Assembly (NCBI RefSeq): GCF_000092865.1
Contig: NC_014151.1
Location: 3,472,001-3,536,000 of the forward strand
Source of the DNA: Cellulomonas flavigena DSM 20109
GTDB lineage: Bacteria > Actinomycetota > Actinomycetes > Actinomycetales > Cellulomonadaceae
Direction: 5' to 3'
DNA: 64,000 bases
The notes below the pieces were generated by a model. The model had not been told where the DNA came from. It worked only from the letters and a program-made list of their open reading frames with translations, and made no database searches. The position numbers were made by a program, and so were the translations under genes. Positions 1 to 8,937 of this stretch are shown one piece after another; positions within the stretch are counted from its first letter, which is position 1; every line of letters begins with the position of its first letter.

Positions 1-34
1 GGTGTGCGGGCCCGGTGGGCGCCCGGACGGTGAC

Positions 35-2671
35 TCAGGCGCCGTCGATCTGCTCGTCGATGACGCGGCCGCCCAGCAGCTGCGCGACCAGGGGCACCCC
101 GACGAGACCGGACTGGCCGATGGTCGGGTCGTCCGGGGACGGCTCGTCGGGCTCGAGTCGGCTCACGCGCGACCGGTCCGCTGCCGCGCGGGCAGCGGCG
201 ACCCCGCGCTCACGGGCGCTCGCACCGGGGGGCGGCGCCGACGGACCGCCCTGCGACGGACCGCCCGGGGACGGACTGACCGGGGCCGGACCACCCCGGG
301 CCGGAGCACCCTGCCCCGGACCGCCCTCGCGCCGAGGGCGCGGCGACCGCGGCGGCGGGCCGTCGTGCCAGGGGTCGTCGGGCTCGTCGCCCGGGGGGAT
401 GTCGTCGTCCGGGTGGGCGACCGGGGCCGCCACGCCCTCACCGCTGGCGTCGCTCGGGCCGGCAGGCGCTCCGGTCGCCGGGGCGGGACGGGCCGGGGTC
501 GGAGCAGGCACGGGGACGGCGGTCGCGGGCTCCGCCTCCCACGGCGGGGTCGGTCGCGCAGCGCGCCCGCCCGCGGGGTCACCCTCCGCGTCGGTCGGCT
601 CGCCGTCCGGCACCGCGGGCGCGCCCGCGGTAGGTGCCGACGACCGCCCGGCCGACGTGGGCCGCTCGGGCGTGCTGGCGGGCACGGGAGCCGCCCGGGT
701 GGGAGCAGGTACGTCCCACGACGCCGCGGCGCGCTCGGGGGAGATCGTTCCCGGTACCAGCGGGACGTCGGCGGCGGGTGCGGCGGGCGTCGTCGCACGC
801 GAGCCGCCCGGCTCGTCGAGGACGGCCTCCACGCGCGCCTGCACGCCGAGCGTCTCGGCCAGCGCACGGGACACCACGTCGCCGTGGTTGCTGTTGCGGA
901 ACGTCGTCACGAGGCCGGGCTGCGCGAAGCCGAGCCGCAGCGTCGTGGCGTCGAGCTCGAGGATCTGCGCGTGCTGGTTGACCAGCGCCCACGACGGCAG
1001 GCGCAGCCGCCGCAGCGTCGTCAGCACGTCCGGCCAGCGTCGCCGCAGCATCTCGGTGTCGGCCGCGGCCGCCGCGGCACCGGGCGCCGGTGCGGAGGCG
1101 CCGGGCGCAGCAGCCGCGGGGGCCGCGGGTGCAGGAGCGGACGCGGGTGCGACGACCGCCGCGTGGTCGGGCGCGACGGTCACGGGCTCCGCGGCGCGCA
1201 CGGCAGGCTCCACGCCGACGGGGCCGTCGTCGTCCGCCGGCAGGACGGCACCGGCCTCCTCGGCACGGTGGTCCGCCCCGGCGGGCGGTCCGGTGCGACG
1301 CGCGGGAGCCGGCTCGTCCTCGCTCACCGGCGTGGGCGCCGGGCCGGCGTCACGCACCGGCGCGGGCGCGGCTCCCGCGTCACGCACCGGCGCGGGAGGC
1401 TCCGGGGCGGTCACGGGCGCAGGCGTCGGGGCCGCGGGCCGGGTCCGGACGACGGTCGCCGGCACGGCCGGTACCGCGGGTGCGGCGGCAGCCGGTCCCG
1501 CGGTAGCGAGCGCGGGCACACCGCGCTCGAGCCGGTCGATCCGCGCGCCGAGCCCGACCCGCGAGTCGTCCGCCCCGGGCAGCAGGAGCCGTGCCATGAG
1601 CAGCTCGAGGTGCAGCCGCGGCGACGTCGCGCCGACCATCTCGGTGAGCGCGGCGTTCGCGAGGTCCGCCGACCTCGACAGCTCCGAGGCCCCCAGGTGC
1701 ACGGACTGCGCGCGCATGCGCTCGAGCTGGTCCGGCGGCAGGTCGCGCAGCACGGCCATGGCGGCCTCTCCCGACGCGGCCAGCACGATGAGATCGCGCA
1801 GCCGCTCGAGCAGGTCCTCGACGAAGCGCCGCGGCTCGTGGCCCGTCACGATGACGCGCTCGACCACGCGGAACGCGGACGCGCCGTCACGCGCGGCGAT
1901 CGCGTCGACGAGGTCGTCGAGCAGCGAGGTGTGCGTGAACCCGAGCAGCGACACCGCACCCTCGTACCCCAGACCGGCCTCGCCGGACCCGGCGATCAGC
2001 TGGTCGAGCACCGACAGGGTGTCGCGGACGGACCCGCCGCCCGCGCGCACCACGAGCGGCAGCACACCCGAGCCGACGGGCACGCCCTCGGTGGCGCAGA
2101 GCTGCTCGAGGTACGGCACGAGCACGTCCGGCGGCACGAGGCGGAACGGGTAGTGGTGCGTGCGCGAGCGGATCGTGCCGATGACCTTGTCGGGCTCCGT
2201 GGTCGCGAAGATGAACTTCACGTGCGGCGGCGGCTCCTCGACGATCTTCAGCAGCGCGTTGAAGCCCTGCGGGGACACCATGTGCGCCTCGTCGAGGATG
2301 AAGACCTTGTACCGGTCGCGCGCAGGCGCGAACGTGGCGCGCTCGCGCAGCTCGCGCGCGTCGTCGACACCGCCATGGCTGGCCGCGTCGATCTCGACGA
2401 CGTCGAGCGAGCCGGCGCCGCCGCGCGCCAGCTCGACGCACGACGGGCACACCCCGCACGGGGTGTCGGTGGGCCCCTCGGCGCAGTTCAGGCAGCGCGC
2501 GAGGATCCGCGCGCTCGTCGTCTTGCCGCACCCGCGCGGGCCGGAGAACAGGTAGGCGTGGTTGGCCTGGCCCGAGCGCAGCGCCTGCCGCAGGGGTGCG
2601 GTCACGTGGTCCTGGCCGATGACCTCGGCGAAGGACTCGGGACGGTACCGGCGGTACAGCGCAGTGGTCAC
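35..2671 (-). CDS. dnaX: DNA polymerase III subunits gamma and tau
   Basis: Clamp-loader ATPase of the replicative polymerase (878 aa). Residues 1-370 are the AAA+ core: P-loop GPRGCGKT at 44-51, zinc-ligand cysteines at 60, 63, 72, 75 and 78, Walker B DEAH at 127-130, then the SRTHHYPF sensor region. Residues after about 370 are an Ala/Pro-rich linker and tau-type tail ending before the stop at 35. I chose the GTG at 2671 because MTTALYRRYRP-type N-termini are standard for DnaX. A TAGGCT hexamer at 2679-2684 lies 7 nt upstream, so the transcript may be leaderless. Longer upstream in-frame starts would run into the exporter gene on the same strand. No frameshift site for a short gamma product was identified. 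Confidence 0.97.
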   Translation of the reverse strand: MTTALYRRYRPESFAEVIGQDHVTAPLRQALRSGQANHAYLFSGPRGCGKTTSARILARCLNCAEGPTDTPCGVCPSCVELARGGAGSLDVVEIDAASHGGVDDARELRERATFAPARDRYKVFILDEAHMVSPQGFNALLKIVEEPPPHVKFIFATTEPDKVIGTIRSRTHHYPFRLVPPDVLVPYLEQLCATEGVPVGSGVLPLVVRAGGGSVRDTLSVLDQLIAGSGEAGLGYEGAVSLLGFTHTSLLDDLVDAIAARDGASAFRVVERVIVTGHEPRRFVEDLLERLRDLIVLAASGEAAMAVLRDLPPDQLERMRAQSVHLGASELSRSADLANAALTEMVGATSPRLHLELLMARLLLPGADDSRVGLGARIDRLERGVPALATAGPAAAAPAVPAVPATVVRTRPAAPTPAPVTAPEPPAPVRDAGAAPAPVRDAGPAPTPVSEDEPAPARRTGPPAGADHRAEEAGAVLPADDDGPVGVEPAVRAAEPVTVAPDHAAVVAPASAPAPAAPAAAAPGASAPAPGAAAAAADTEMLRRRWPDVLTTLRRLRLPSWALVNQHAQILELDATTLRLGFAQPGLVTTFRNSNHGDVVSRALAETLGVQARVEAVLDEPGGSRATTPAAPAADVPLVPGTISPERAAASWDVPAPTRAAPVPASTPERPTSAGRSSAPTAGAPAVPDGEPTDAEGDPAGGRAARPTPPWEAEPATAVPVPAPTPARPAPATGAPAGPSDASGEGVAAPVAHPDDDIPPGDEPDDPWHDGPPPRSPRPRREGGPGQGAPARGGPAPVSPSPGGPSQGGPSAPPPGASARERGVAAARAAADRSRVSRLEPDEPSPDDPTIGQSGLVGVPLVAQLLGGRVIDEQIDGA

Positions 2672-2799
2672 GGCCCCGAGCCTATGCGCCCCGGCTGACA
2701 CCGCGGCACCGCCGTCCCCACCCTGCGAGCGCCCGCGCGCCGGCCGGCCACCGCCCTGCGACGGTGACCGACCGGCCGCGCGCCCGACCCCCCCGGGCG

Positions 2800-4164
2800 T
2801 CAGTCCGGCCGGACCACCGGCTCGGACAGCACGCGGTGCAGCAGGGGCCGGGTCGCCTCGGTGGCGGCGACGACCAGCGCCGTCCCCACCGCGATGCTGC
2901 CGACGAGCAGCGCCAACCCCTGCGGCGCCGTCACGGCGGCCGTCCCGAACAGCGGGAAGAACATCGCGAGGGCCGCGAGCGCCGACCCGACCGACACGAA
3001 CAGCAGCGGCACCAGCACCTCGCGGCGCCGCACGCGGTCGAACAGCTCGACGGGCACGCCGGCCAGGCGGGCGAGCGCGAGCTCTCGCCGCCGGTCCAGC
3101 ACGGCCGCCGCCTGCGCGATGCCCGCCGAGACGGCCGCGAGCAGGAACGTGATCGCGAGCGTCAGCAGCGCACCGGTCATGATGTCGGCGGTCAGCACGT
3201 CCTCCTGCGGCGCCGGCGAGACCGTGGTCGCCGTCAGCGCCGGCACCACCGCGAGGCACCCGGCGACGAACGACGCCAGGCCCAGCCCGCCGACGACGCG
3301 CCACGCGGCGCGCGGGTCGTCGAGCAGCCGGCGCGCGGCGAGCAGCTGCTCGGGTGTGCGGGCCAGCCGGAGCCGGACCCGCCCCAGCACGCCGAGCACC
3401 CACGGGCCGACCGCGTTGAGCGTGAGGAACGCGACCGCCAGCAGGCTCAGCAGCACCGTCACCAGCACCGCGGCCATGAGCTGGGCGAACGCGGAGGCGA
3501 CCATGAACGCCAGGACGGCAGCGACCGCGACGACCACGCGCACGGCCTTCAGCCCCGGACGCGTCGTCCGCTGCGCGACGCCCAGCGGCGACACGACGAC
3601 CCGGCGCAGCGTCACGGCCCCGCTGACGGCCGCGAGCAGCGGCACCGCACACCACGCGGCCAGCACGACGGGCACGCCGACCCACAGCTCCCCGGCGGTG
3701 AACGGGCGCCCCTGGAACGCGATGCGCGTCCACACGGGCAGCAGCGCGCCGTAGAGCACCGTCCCTGCCACAGCCCCGGCCAGCCCCTGCAGCGCCGTCT
3801 CGACGAGCGTGAGCCCGACGACCTCGCGCGGCGTGGCACCCAGCAGCCGCAGGGTCGCGAGGCGTGCGTCGCGCCGGGCGACGCCGAGCCGCGCCGCCGC
3901 ACCGCCGAGCGTCAGCAGCGGCACCACGAGCAGGATCGCCGCGGTGACCGCGAGGATCACGTAGAAGCCGCCGACCTCCTGCTCGAAGGCGGTCGTGGGA
4001 TGGTTCGCCCGCTCGACGAACGCGAGCAGCGCCCCGACCACGGACAGCGTGAGCGCCGTCGACACGGTGAAGGCCGTGACCGCCAGGGTGGTGGTCGTGC
4101 GACTGTCACCTCCGCCGGCGCGCTGCAGCCGGGGTGCGAGCGCCAGCACGGGGTGGACCCTCAC
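2800..4164 (-). CDS. FtsX/MacB-type ABC transporter permease
   Basis: Membrane subunit (454 aa) of an export-type ABC system. It carries long hydrophobic segments in two FtsX-like blocks: residues around 20-50, 70-95 and 110-150, and a second set over the C-terminal half. The repeated 'R-R-E-L/A-x-L-A-R-L-A-G' and 'LRLLGATPREVV' elements are typical of FtsX permease loops. The GTG start overlaps the stop codon of the upstream ATPase gene (GTGA at 4161-4164), so the two are translationally coupled. No long periplasmic MacB-like domain is obvious. The substrate is unknown; lipoprotein, peptide or antibiotic export are family possibilities. Confidence 0.85.
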   Translation of the reverse strand: MRVHPVLALAPRLQRAGGGDSRTTTTLAVTAFTVSTALTLSVVGALLAFVERANHPTTAFEQEVGGFYVILAVTAAILLVVPLLTLGGAAARLGVARRDARLATLRLLGATPREVVGLTLVETALQGLAGAVAGTVLYGALLPVWTRIAFQGRPFTAGELWVGVPVVLAAWCAVPLLAAVSGAVTLRRVVVSPLGVAQRTTRPGLKAVRVVVAVAAVLAFMVASAFAQLMAAVLVTVLLSLLAVAFLTLNAVGPWVLGVLGRVRLRLARTPEQLLAARRLLDDPRAAWRVVGGLGLASFVAGCLAVVPALTATTVSPAPQEDVLTADIMTGALLTLAITFLLAAVSAGIAQAAAVLDRRRELALARLAGVPVELFDRVRRREVLVPLLFVSVGSALAALAMFFPLFGTAAVTAPQGLALLVGSIAVGTALVVAATEATRPLLHRVLSEPVVRPD

Positions 4165-5030
4165 CGCGGACCGCCGAACACGTCGGCGACCCGCGCGGAC
4201 CCCAGGTCCTCGGGCAGTCGGCGAGCCGCGGCCGGGCCCTCCCCCGGCCGCGGGCCCGCACCGCCGGACGGCGTGGACCCCGGCGCGACGACGAGCCCGT
4301 CGCGCATGTCGATACGGCGGTCGCACCAGGCGGCGACGTCCGCGTCGTGCGTCACGACGACGAGCGACGCTCCCACCTCGCGCGTGGTCTCCACGAGCAG
4401 CTTCATCACGTCGTGCCCGGTGGCCTGGTCGAGCGCACCGGTGGGCTCGTCGGCGAAGACGACGTCGGGGTGCGTCGCGAGCGCGCGGGCGACCGCGACA
4501 CGCTGCGCCTGCCCGCCCGACAGCTCGCCCGGCCGGCGCCCCTCCGCACCGGCCAGGCCGAGCTGCGCGAGCCACCGGTCCGCGGCCGCCTCCGCCTCGG
4601 CACGCGGCGTGCCGAGCAGCATCGCGGGCAGCGCGACGTTCTCGCGCGCCGACAGCTCGGACAGCAGCTGCCCGTGCTGGAAGACGAACCCGTAGCTGCG
4701 GCGGCGCAGCAGCGACCTCTCCCTCTCCGACAGGCCCTGCACGGGCGTGCCCCGCAGGTGCACGGTGCCCGCGGTGGGCACGAGGATCCCGGCGAGCACG
4801 TGCAGAAGCGTCGACTTGCCGGAGCCGGACGGGCCCATCACGGCGAGCGACCCGCCGTCGGTCAGGTCGACGTCGACGCCCGCGAGTGCCGTGGTGTCAC
4901 CGAAGCGGTGCACGAGGCCGCGGGCGGCGAGGCGGGGGACGGCACCGGACCGGACCGTGCCGGCCGGCGAGGCCGGCGCCGTGGCGTCGGGCGCGTGCGG
5001 TCCGCGGGCGGACGAGGTGGGCTGGGTCAT
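4161..5030 (-). CDS. ABC transporter ATP-binding protein (LolD/MacB family)
   Basis: Cytoplasmic ATPase (289 aa) partnering the downstream FtsX-type permease. Walker A GPSGSGKS is at 66-73, the signature LSGGQAQRVAVARAL follows mid-protein, and Walker B FADEPTGALD marks the MacB/LolD group. It has an Ala/Pro-rich N-terminal extension of about 30 residues. The ATG at 5030 was chosen because the ABC fold begins about 35 residues later. An earlier GTG would intrude into the SRP RNA gene. The stop overlaps the permease start. Substrate not predictable. Confidence 0.9.
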   Translation of the reverse strand: MTQPTSSARGPHAPDATAPASPAGTVRSGAVPRLAARGLVHRFGDTTALAGVDVDLTDGGSLAVMGPSGSGKSTLLHVLAGILVPTAGTVHLRGTPVQGLSERERSLLRRRSYGFVFQHGQLLSELSARENVALPAMLLGTPRAEAEAAADRWLAQLGLAGAEGRRPGELSGGQAQRVAVARALATHPDVVFADEPTGALDQATGHDVMKLLVETTREVGASLVVVTHDADVAAWCDRRIDMRDGLVVAPGSTPSGGAGPRPGEGPAAARRLPEDLGSARVADVFGGPR

Positions 5031-5177
5031 GCGTCCATCGTCCGGGCGGCGTCCCGGGCGCCGCGTCGGGCGACGGTCGCGCCCTGCGGTGCGCACGATG
5101 GTCCCGCAGACGGACGGTCGGGACGACGGAGCCCCCCCTCGGGTCGCACGTCGGTGTGCTCCTGGTCCGGGCATGCG

Positions 5178-5272
5178 AGGACCCCCCGCACACCCGCCAG
5201 AGCTCACCTGCCCTTGCTGCCTTCCGGCCCTGGGGGGGTTCAGCGAGATGACGCCGTACGAGGGGTCTGCGG
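5178..5272 (-). ncRNA. ffs: Signal recognition particle 4.5S RNA (small bacterial type)
   Basis: On the minus strand the apical domain reads CAGGGCCGGAAGGCAGCA followed by AGGGCAGG, the conserved SRP RNA tetraloop and asymmetric loop region that binds Ffh. The ends pair: AGACCCCTCGTACG on the 5' side with TGTGCGGGGGGTCCT on the 3' side, giving a rod of about 95 nt. Location just upstream of dnaX-linked genes fits the usual bacterial arrangement. Exact ends are inferred from the outer stem and may be off by a few bases. Confidence 0.9.
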
Positions 5273-5313
5273 ACCACCTTAACCCAGGTGGCGGGGCTCG
5301 GTCGTCGGGGCCG

Positions 5314-6612
5314 TCACAGGTCGAGCGGCGGCAGCCGCTCGGTCGGGGGGCCGTCGTCGCCGTCGGCACGGGCGATGCGCTCGGTCGCGGGTCCGGCGGA
5401 CGTGGTGCGGGTGACCCGGGGCCCGCCCGACGTCACGCTGCGCCGTGGCGGCTTGGGCCCGGTGGACGACGAGGTCCGGGACGTGGCCCCGGACGTGCGG
5501 GACGTGCCGCCGGACGCCCGGGGCGTGGACGCCGACGAGCGCGGTGCGGCCGAGCGCGACGACGCGCGGGGTACGGACGAGCCCGTGGACGCGGCGCTCG
5601 TGGACGTGCGCGGGGCGGACGAGGTCGTGCGCGGCGCGGACGTGGGCCGCGGCGCCGGTGGGCGCGTGGCCGGGCCGCGTCCGCCGGCCGCCGGCCCGTC
5701 GCCGGTGGCGGCCTCGTCGCCGGGCTCGTCGGCGGTCGCGGGCTCGTCGCCGGTCGCGGGCTCGTCGCCGGCGGAGCGCTCGTCGCCGGCGGCGTCGTCG
5801 GCCGGGTCCTCGGTCCGCTGCCGGACGTACGGCGGCCCCACGTACGGGCCGGCCGCGTCCGCCACGTCGGCGCGCGTGAGGTCGACCCGGGTCGCGTCGG
5901 GGTCGCCGCCGTCCGCCGCCGCGCCGCGGCTCGCGTCGCCGGGCGTGGTCCCCGGTGCGCCGCCCCACGCGGGCCAGTCGGCGAGTGCGTCGTCGTCGGG
6001 TGCGACCGCCGGGGTCGGGACCTCGCTGACGGTGGGCGTCGCACCCGTGCGGACCGGCAGCGCGGGCTCCGGGGCGACGTCCGCACCGTCGTCGGCGGCG
6101 TGCTCGACGGCGTGCTCGTCGTCCGTCGCCGGCAGGACCCGCCACGCCCCCCACAGGCCCAGCGCGACGACGAGCGTGTACGTGCCGCCGAGCACGAGCA
6201 GCACCGCGACACCCACCCGGTCCGTCGCGTCGGAGCCGAGAGCGAGCACGACCGCACCGACCGTCGTCGCGACGCCCCACACGCCTGCGAGGGCCGTGAG
6301 CCGGTGCACGACGCCCCGGTGGCCGCGCCGCAGGGCGACGGCCGCGCCGCCGGCCGCGAGCGCGGCGGTGACGAGCCCGGCCGCGGTGACCAGGAGCCAC
6401 AGGGCGGTGCCCTGGACGGCGAGCACGAGCAGCCCGACGAGTGCGGACGCGGCGGCCGGCAGTGCCAGCAGACCGAGCACGGCACCCGTGAGCACGTGGC
6501 GCAGGGTCACGTCGTCCCAGCCGTCGGCCAACCGTTGCGACGTCACGACGGGCTCGGGGCGGGGGCGGTGGGGCGGGCGGTCCTCGGGGGTCCGCGACGG
6601 GTCCGGGGTCAT
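5314..6612 (-). CDS. Hypothetical membrane protein with low-complexity tail
   Basis: A 432-aa protein I cannot assign to a named family. The first 35 residues are charged and Pro/Arg-rich. Four hydrophobic helices follow (about 43-63, 67-92, 105-125 and 130-155). The remaining 270 residues are Ala/Asp/Glu-rich, with degenerate GDEPAT repeats and then a Ser/Thr/Arg/Ala-rich end. The layout suggests a small membrane core with a long disordered cytoplasmic or wall-facing tail. A TAGCGT hexamer at 6619-6624 is 6 nt before the ATG, consistent with a leaderless transcript. The opposite strand is open but looks like GC-driven noise. Confidence 0.75.
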   Translation of the reverse strand: MTPDPSRTPEDRPPHRPRPEPVVTSQRLADGWDDVTLRHVLTGAVLGLLALPAAASALVGLLVLAVQGTALWLLVTAAGLVTAALAAGGAAVALRRGHRGVVHRLTALAGVWGVATTVGAVVLALGSDATDRVGVAVLLVLGGTYTLVVALGLWGAWRVLPATDDEHAVEHAADDGADVAPEPALPVRTGATPTVSEVPTPAVAPDDDALADWPAWGGAPGTTPGDASRGAAADGGDPDATRVDLTRADVADAAGPYVGPPYVRQRTEDPADDAAGDERSAGDEPATGDEPATADEPGDEAATGDGPAAGGRGPATRPPAPRPTSAPRTTSSAPRTSTSAASTGSSVPRASSRSAAPRSSASTPRASGGTSRTSGATSRTSSSTGPKPPRRSVTSGGPRVTRTTSAGPATERIARADGDDGPPTERLPPLDL

Positions 6613-6759
6613 GGGACCACGCTAACGAAGCGGGACGATCCGGACGATCGACCGACTGCGCCGGGGGCGGACCTGCACGGACCCCTCACACGCGCACCGG
6701 CTCGCGGCACGCCGAGGGACCTGGCGCGCACGGGCGCTGCGGCTCGCTCATGATGGAGC

Positions 6760-8034
6760 GTGCCCGATCTCCGCAGCCCCGCGTCCGGCCCGATCCGCAC
6801 CGCCCGCGGGTCCGTCGCCATCGTCGGCGGCCACGTGGTCCCGGTGGCGTCCGCGCCCCTCGACGGCGCGACCGTGCTGGTCGAGGACGGCGTCGTCACC
6901 GCCGTCGGCACGGACCTCGCGGTCCCGGACGGTGTGCGCGTGCTCGACGCGACGGGCCGCTGGGTGCTGCCGGGGTTCGTCGAGGCGCACGCGCACATGG
7001 GCGTCGCCGAGGAGGCCGAGGGCTGGGCGGGCGACGACACCAACGAGCGGACCGGGCCGAACGGTGCGGCGCTGCGGGCGATCGACGGCATCAACGTCGA
7101 GGACGAGGGGTTCCGCGACGCGCTCGTCGGCGGTGTGACGTCGGCCGTCGTCAAGCCGGGGTCGGCCAACCCGATCGGCGGACGGACGGTGGCGGTCAAG
7201 ACGTGGGGCGGGCGGACCGTCGACGAGCAGGTGATCCGGCACGACGTGTCGGTGAAGTCGGCGCTCGGCGAGAACCCCAAGCGCGTGTACGGCGAGCAGA
7301 AGAAGCTGCCGTCGACGCGCCTGGGCGTGGCCGCGGTGATCCGGACGGCGTTCGTGGAGGCGCAGACGTACGCGGCGCAGCGGGACGCGGCGGCGGCGAA
7401 GGGTGAGCCGTTCGCGCGGGACCTGGGCAAGGAGACCCTGGCGGCGGTGCTGGCCGGCGAGCTCGCGTGGGACCAGCACACGCACCGCGCCGACGACATC
7501 GCCACGGCCCTGCGCCTGGCCGACGAGTTCGGCTACCGGCTGGTCGTCAACCACGGCACGGACGCCGCGGCGATCGCCGACGTGCTCGCCGAGCGGGACG
7601 TGCCCGTGATCTTCGGGCCGATGTTCACGTCGCGGTCCAAGGTCGAGCTGCGGGACCGCGCGATCGCGCACCTCGGGGTGCTGGCGCGCGCCGGGGTGCG
7701 GGTCGCGATCACGACCGACCACCCGGTGGTGCCGGTCAACTTCCTCGTCCACCAGGCGTCGCTGGCCGTCAAGGAGGGCCTGGACCGTGACACGGCGCTG
7801 CGGGCGCTGACGGTGAACCCGGCGTCGTTCCTCGGGCTGGACGACCGGGTCGGTGCGCTCGCGCCCGGGCTCGACGGTGACGTCGTGGTGTGGTCGGGCG
7901 ACCCGCTGGACGTCAACGCCCGGGCCGAGCACGTGTTCATCACGGGCACCGAGGTGTACACGTGGGACCGGACGGCCCGCGGCGGCCTGGGCGCGGGCCG
8001 CGTCCGGGAGCGCGCGGAGCGTTTCACGTCCTGA
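6760..8034 (+). CDS. Amidohydrolase (imidazolonepropionase-like)
   Basis: Metal-dependent hydrolase of the amidohydrolase superfamily (424 aa). The N-terminal beta-sandwich holds IVGGHVV and ends in the metal-binding HxH (His77, His79, 'VEAHAH'). Further ligand candidates are the His residues of DQHTHRADD and VNHGTDAA, and the Asp of TTDHPV. The segment [12 protein letters not shown] is typical of the COG1228-like subgroup. The true substrate (cyclic amide, dipeptide or similar) cannot be read from sequence. The GTG start is preceded 5 nt upstream by CATGAT (6749-6754), suggesting a leaderless message. It is divergent from the preceding membrane-protein gene. Confidence 0.88.
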   Translation: MPDLRSPASGPIRTARGSVAIVGGHVVPVASAPLDGATVLVEDGVVTAVGTDLAVPDGVRVLDATGRWVLPGFVEAHAHMGVAEEAEGWAGDDTNERTGPNGAALRAIDGINVEDEGFRDALVGGVTSAVVKPGSANPIGGRTVAVKTWGGRTVDEQVIRHDVSVKSALGENPKRVYGEQKKLPSTRLGVAAVIRTAFVEAQTYAAQRDAAAAKGEPFARDLGKETLAAVLAGELAWDQHTHRADDIATALRLADEFGYRLVVNHGTDAAAIADVLAERDVPVIFGPMFTSRSKVELRDRAIAHLGVLARAGVRVAITTDHPVVPVNFLVHQASLAVKEGLDRDTALRALTVNPASFLGLDDRVGALAPGLDGDVVVWSGDPLDVNARAEHVFITGTEVYTWDRTARGGLGAGRVRERAERFTS

Positions 8035-8156
8035 CGGGGCCCCGTCCCACGCCCTGGGACCGACGCCCCGCGAGACCGGGCTGACGTCGCTCATGGGCGC
8101 TCGGGAGCGCCCCGAGCCCGGTGTCGTGCAGGACGCGTCCCGGCAGGTGGACGGGC

Positions 8157-8882
8157 TCAGCCCAGGACGTGGCGCAGGTAGCGCTCCGGGGCGTCGAGGA
8201 ACGCGCGCCACGACGTGACGAGGTCCAGGTCCTCCCACGTGCTCTCGCGCAGGCCCCAGTCGCCGACCTCGAGGATCGTGGCGCCCGGCAGCGACGCGAG
8301 CAGGGGTGAGTGCGTCGAGAGGATCACCTGCGAGTCGTGCTGCACGAGGTCGTGCAGGTGCTGCAGCAGCGCGAGGCAGCCGGTGAACGACAGCGCGGAC
8401 TCGGGCTCGTCGAGCACGTACAGGCCGGGGTACATCATCCGCGAGCCGATGAGCTCGAGGAACGACTCCCCGTGCGACATCTCGTGGAACTGCGGGTCCG
8501 GGCCGGGGTGCTCGTCGAGGTACGTGTAGAACCCGTGCATCGTCTCGGCCCGCAGGAAGAACCCGCGGCGCGGCGCGCCCGCCCCGCGCACGAGCGTGAT
8601 GTCGTGCGCGAACCCCGACTCGGTCGGCCGCGTGCGGTGCATCGAGCCCGTCGAGCCGCCCTCGGGCGCCATGCCGAACGCGGTCGCGATCCCCTCGACG
8701 AGCGTCGACTTGCCGGCGCCGTTGTCACCGACCAGGACGGTCGCCGCCCCCAGGTCCCAGCCCCGCTCGAGCACCTGGCGCACGGCGGGCACGGCGCGGT
8801 GCCAGTCCCCGCCGCGCTCGCCGTCGAGCTTCGCGTCGCCGGCCTGGACGCGTCGCACGGGCAACGTGCTGAACGGACTCAT
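8157..8882 (-). CDS. AAA/ABC-type ATPase (COG3910-like)
   Basis: A 241-aa stand-alone ATPase. P-loop GDNGAGKS is at 52-59, an ABC-like signature MSHGES at 135-140, Walker B VLDEPES around 156-162 and the H-switch STHS at 189-192, so it has the complete set of an SMC/ABC-like nucleotide switch. There is no membrane or DNA-binding domain. It lies 55 bp downstream of pnkp on the same strand, so it may be cotranscribed with the RNA-repair genes. However, this family is also found alone in many genomes, and its biochemical role is not established. A functional tie to RNA repair is inference only. Confidence 0.82.
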   Translation of the reverse strand: MSPFSTLPVRRVQAGDAKLDGERGGDWHRAVPAVRQVLERGWDLGAATVLVGDNGAGKSTLVEGIATAFGMAPEGGSTGSMHRTRPTESGFAHDITLVRGAGAPRRGFFLRAETMHGFYTYLDEHPGPDPQFHEMSHGESFLELIGSRMMYPGLYVLDEPESALSFTGCLALLQHLHDLVQHDSQVILSTHSPLLASLPGATILEVGDWGLRESTWEDLDLVTSWRAFLDAPERYLRHVLG

Positions 8883-8937
8883 GGCGACACCTCACCACGT
8901 CCCGCCGACACGCGGCAGCCCGCCGTCGGCATCGCGC

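Noticed and set aside
2..2698. Long plus-strand reading frame opposite dnaX
   Set aside because: Arg/Gly/Ala-rich translation with no domain; it is a GC-bias shadow of dnaX.
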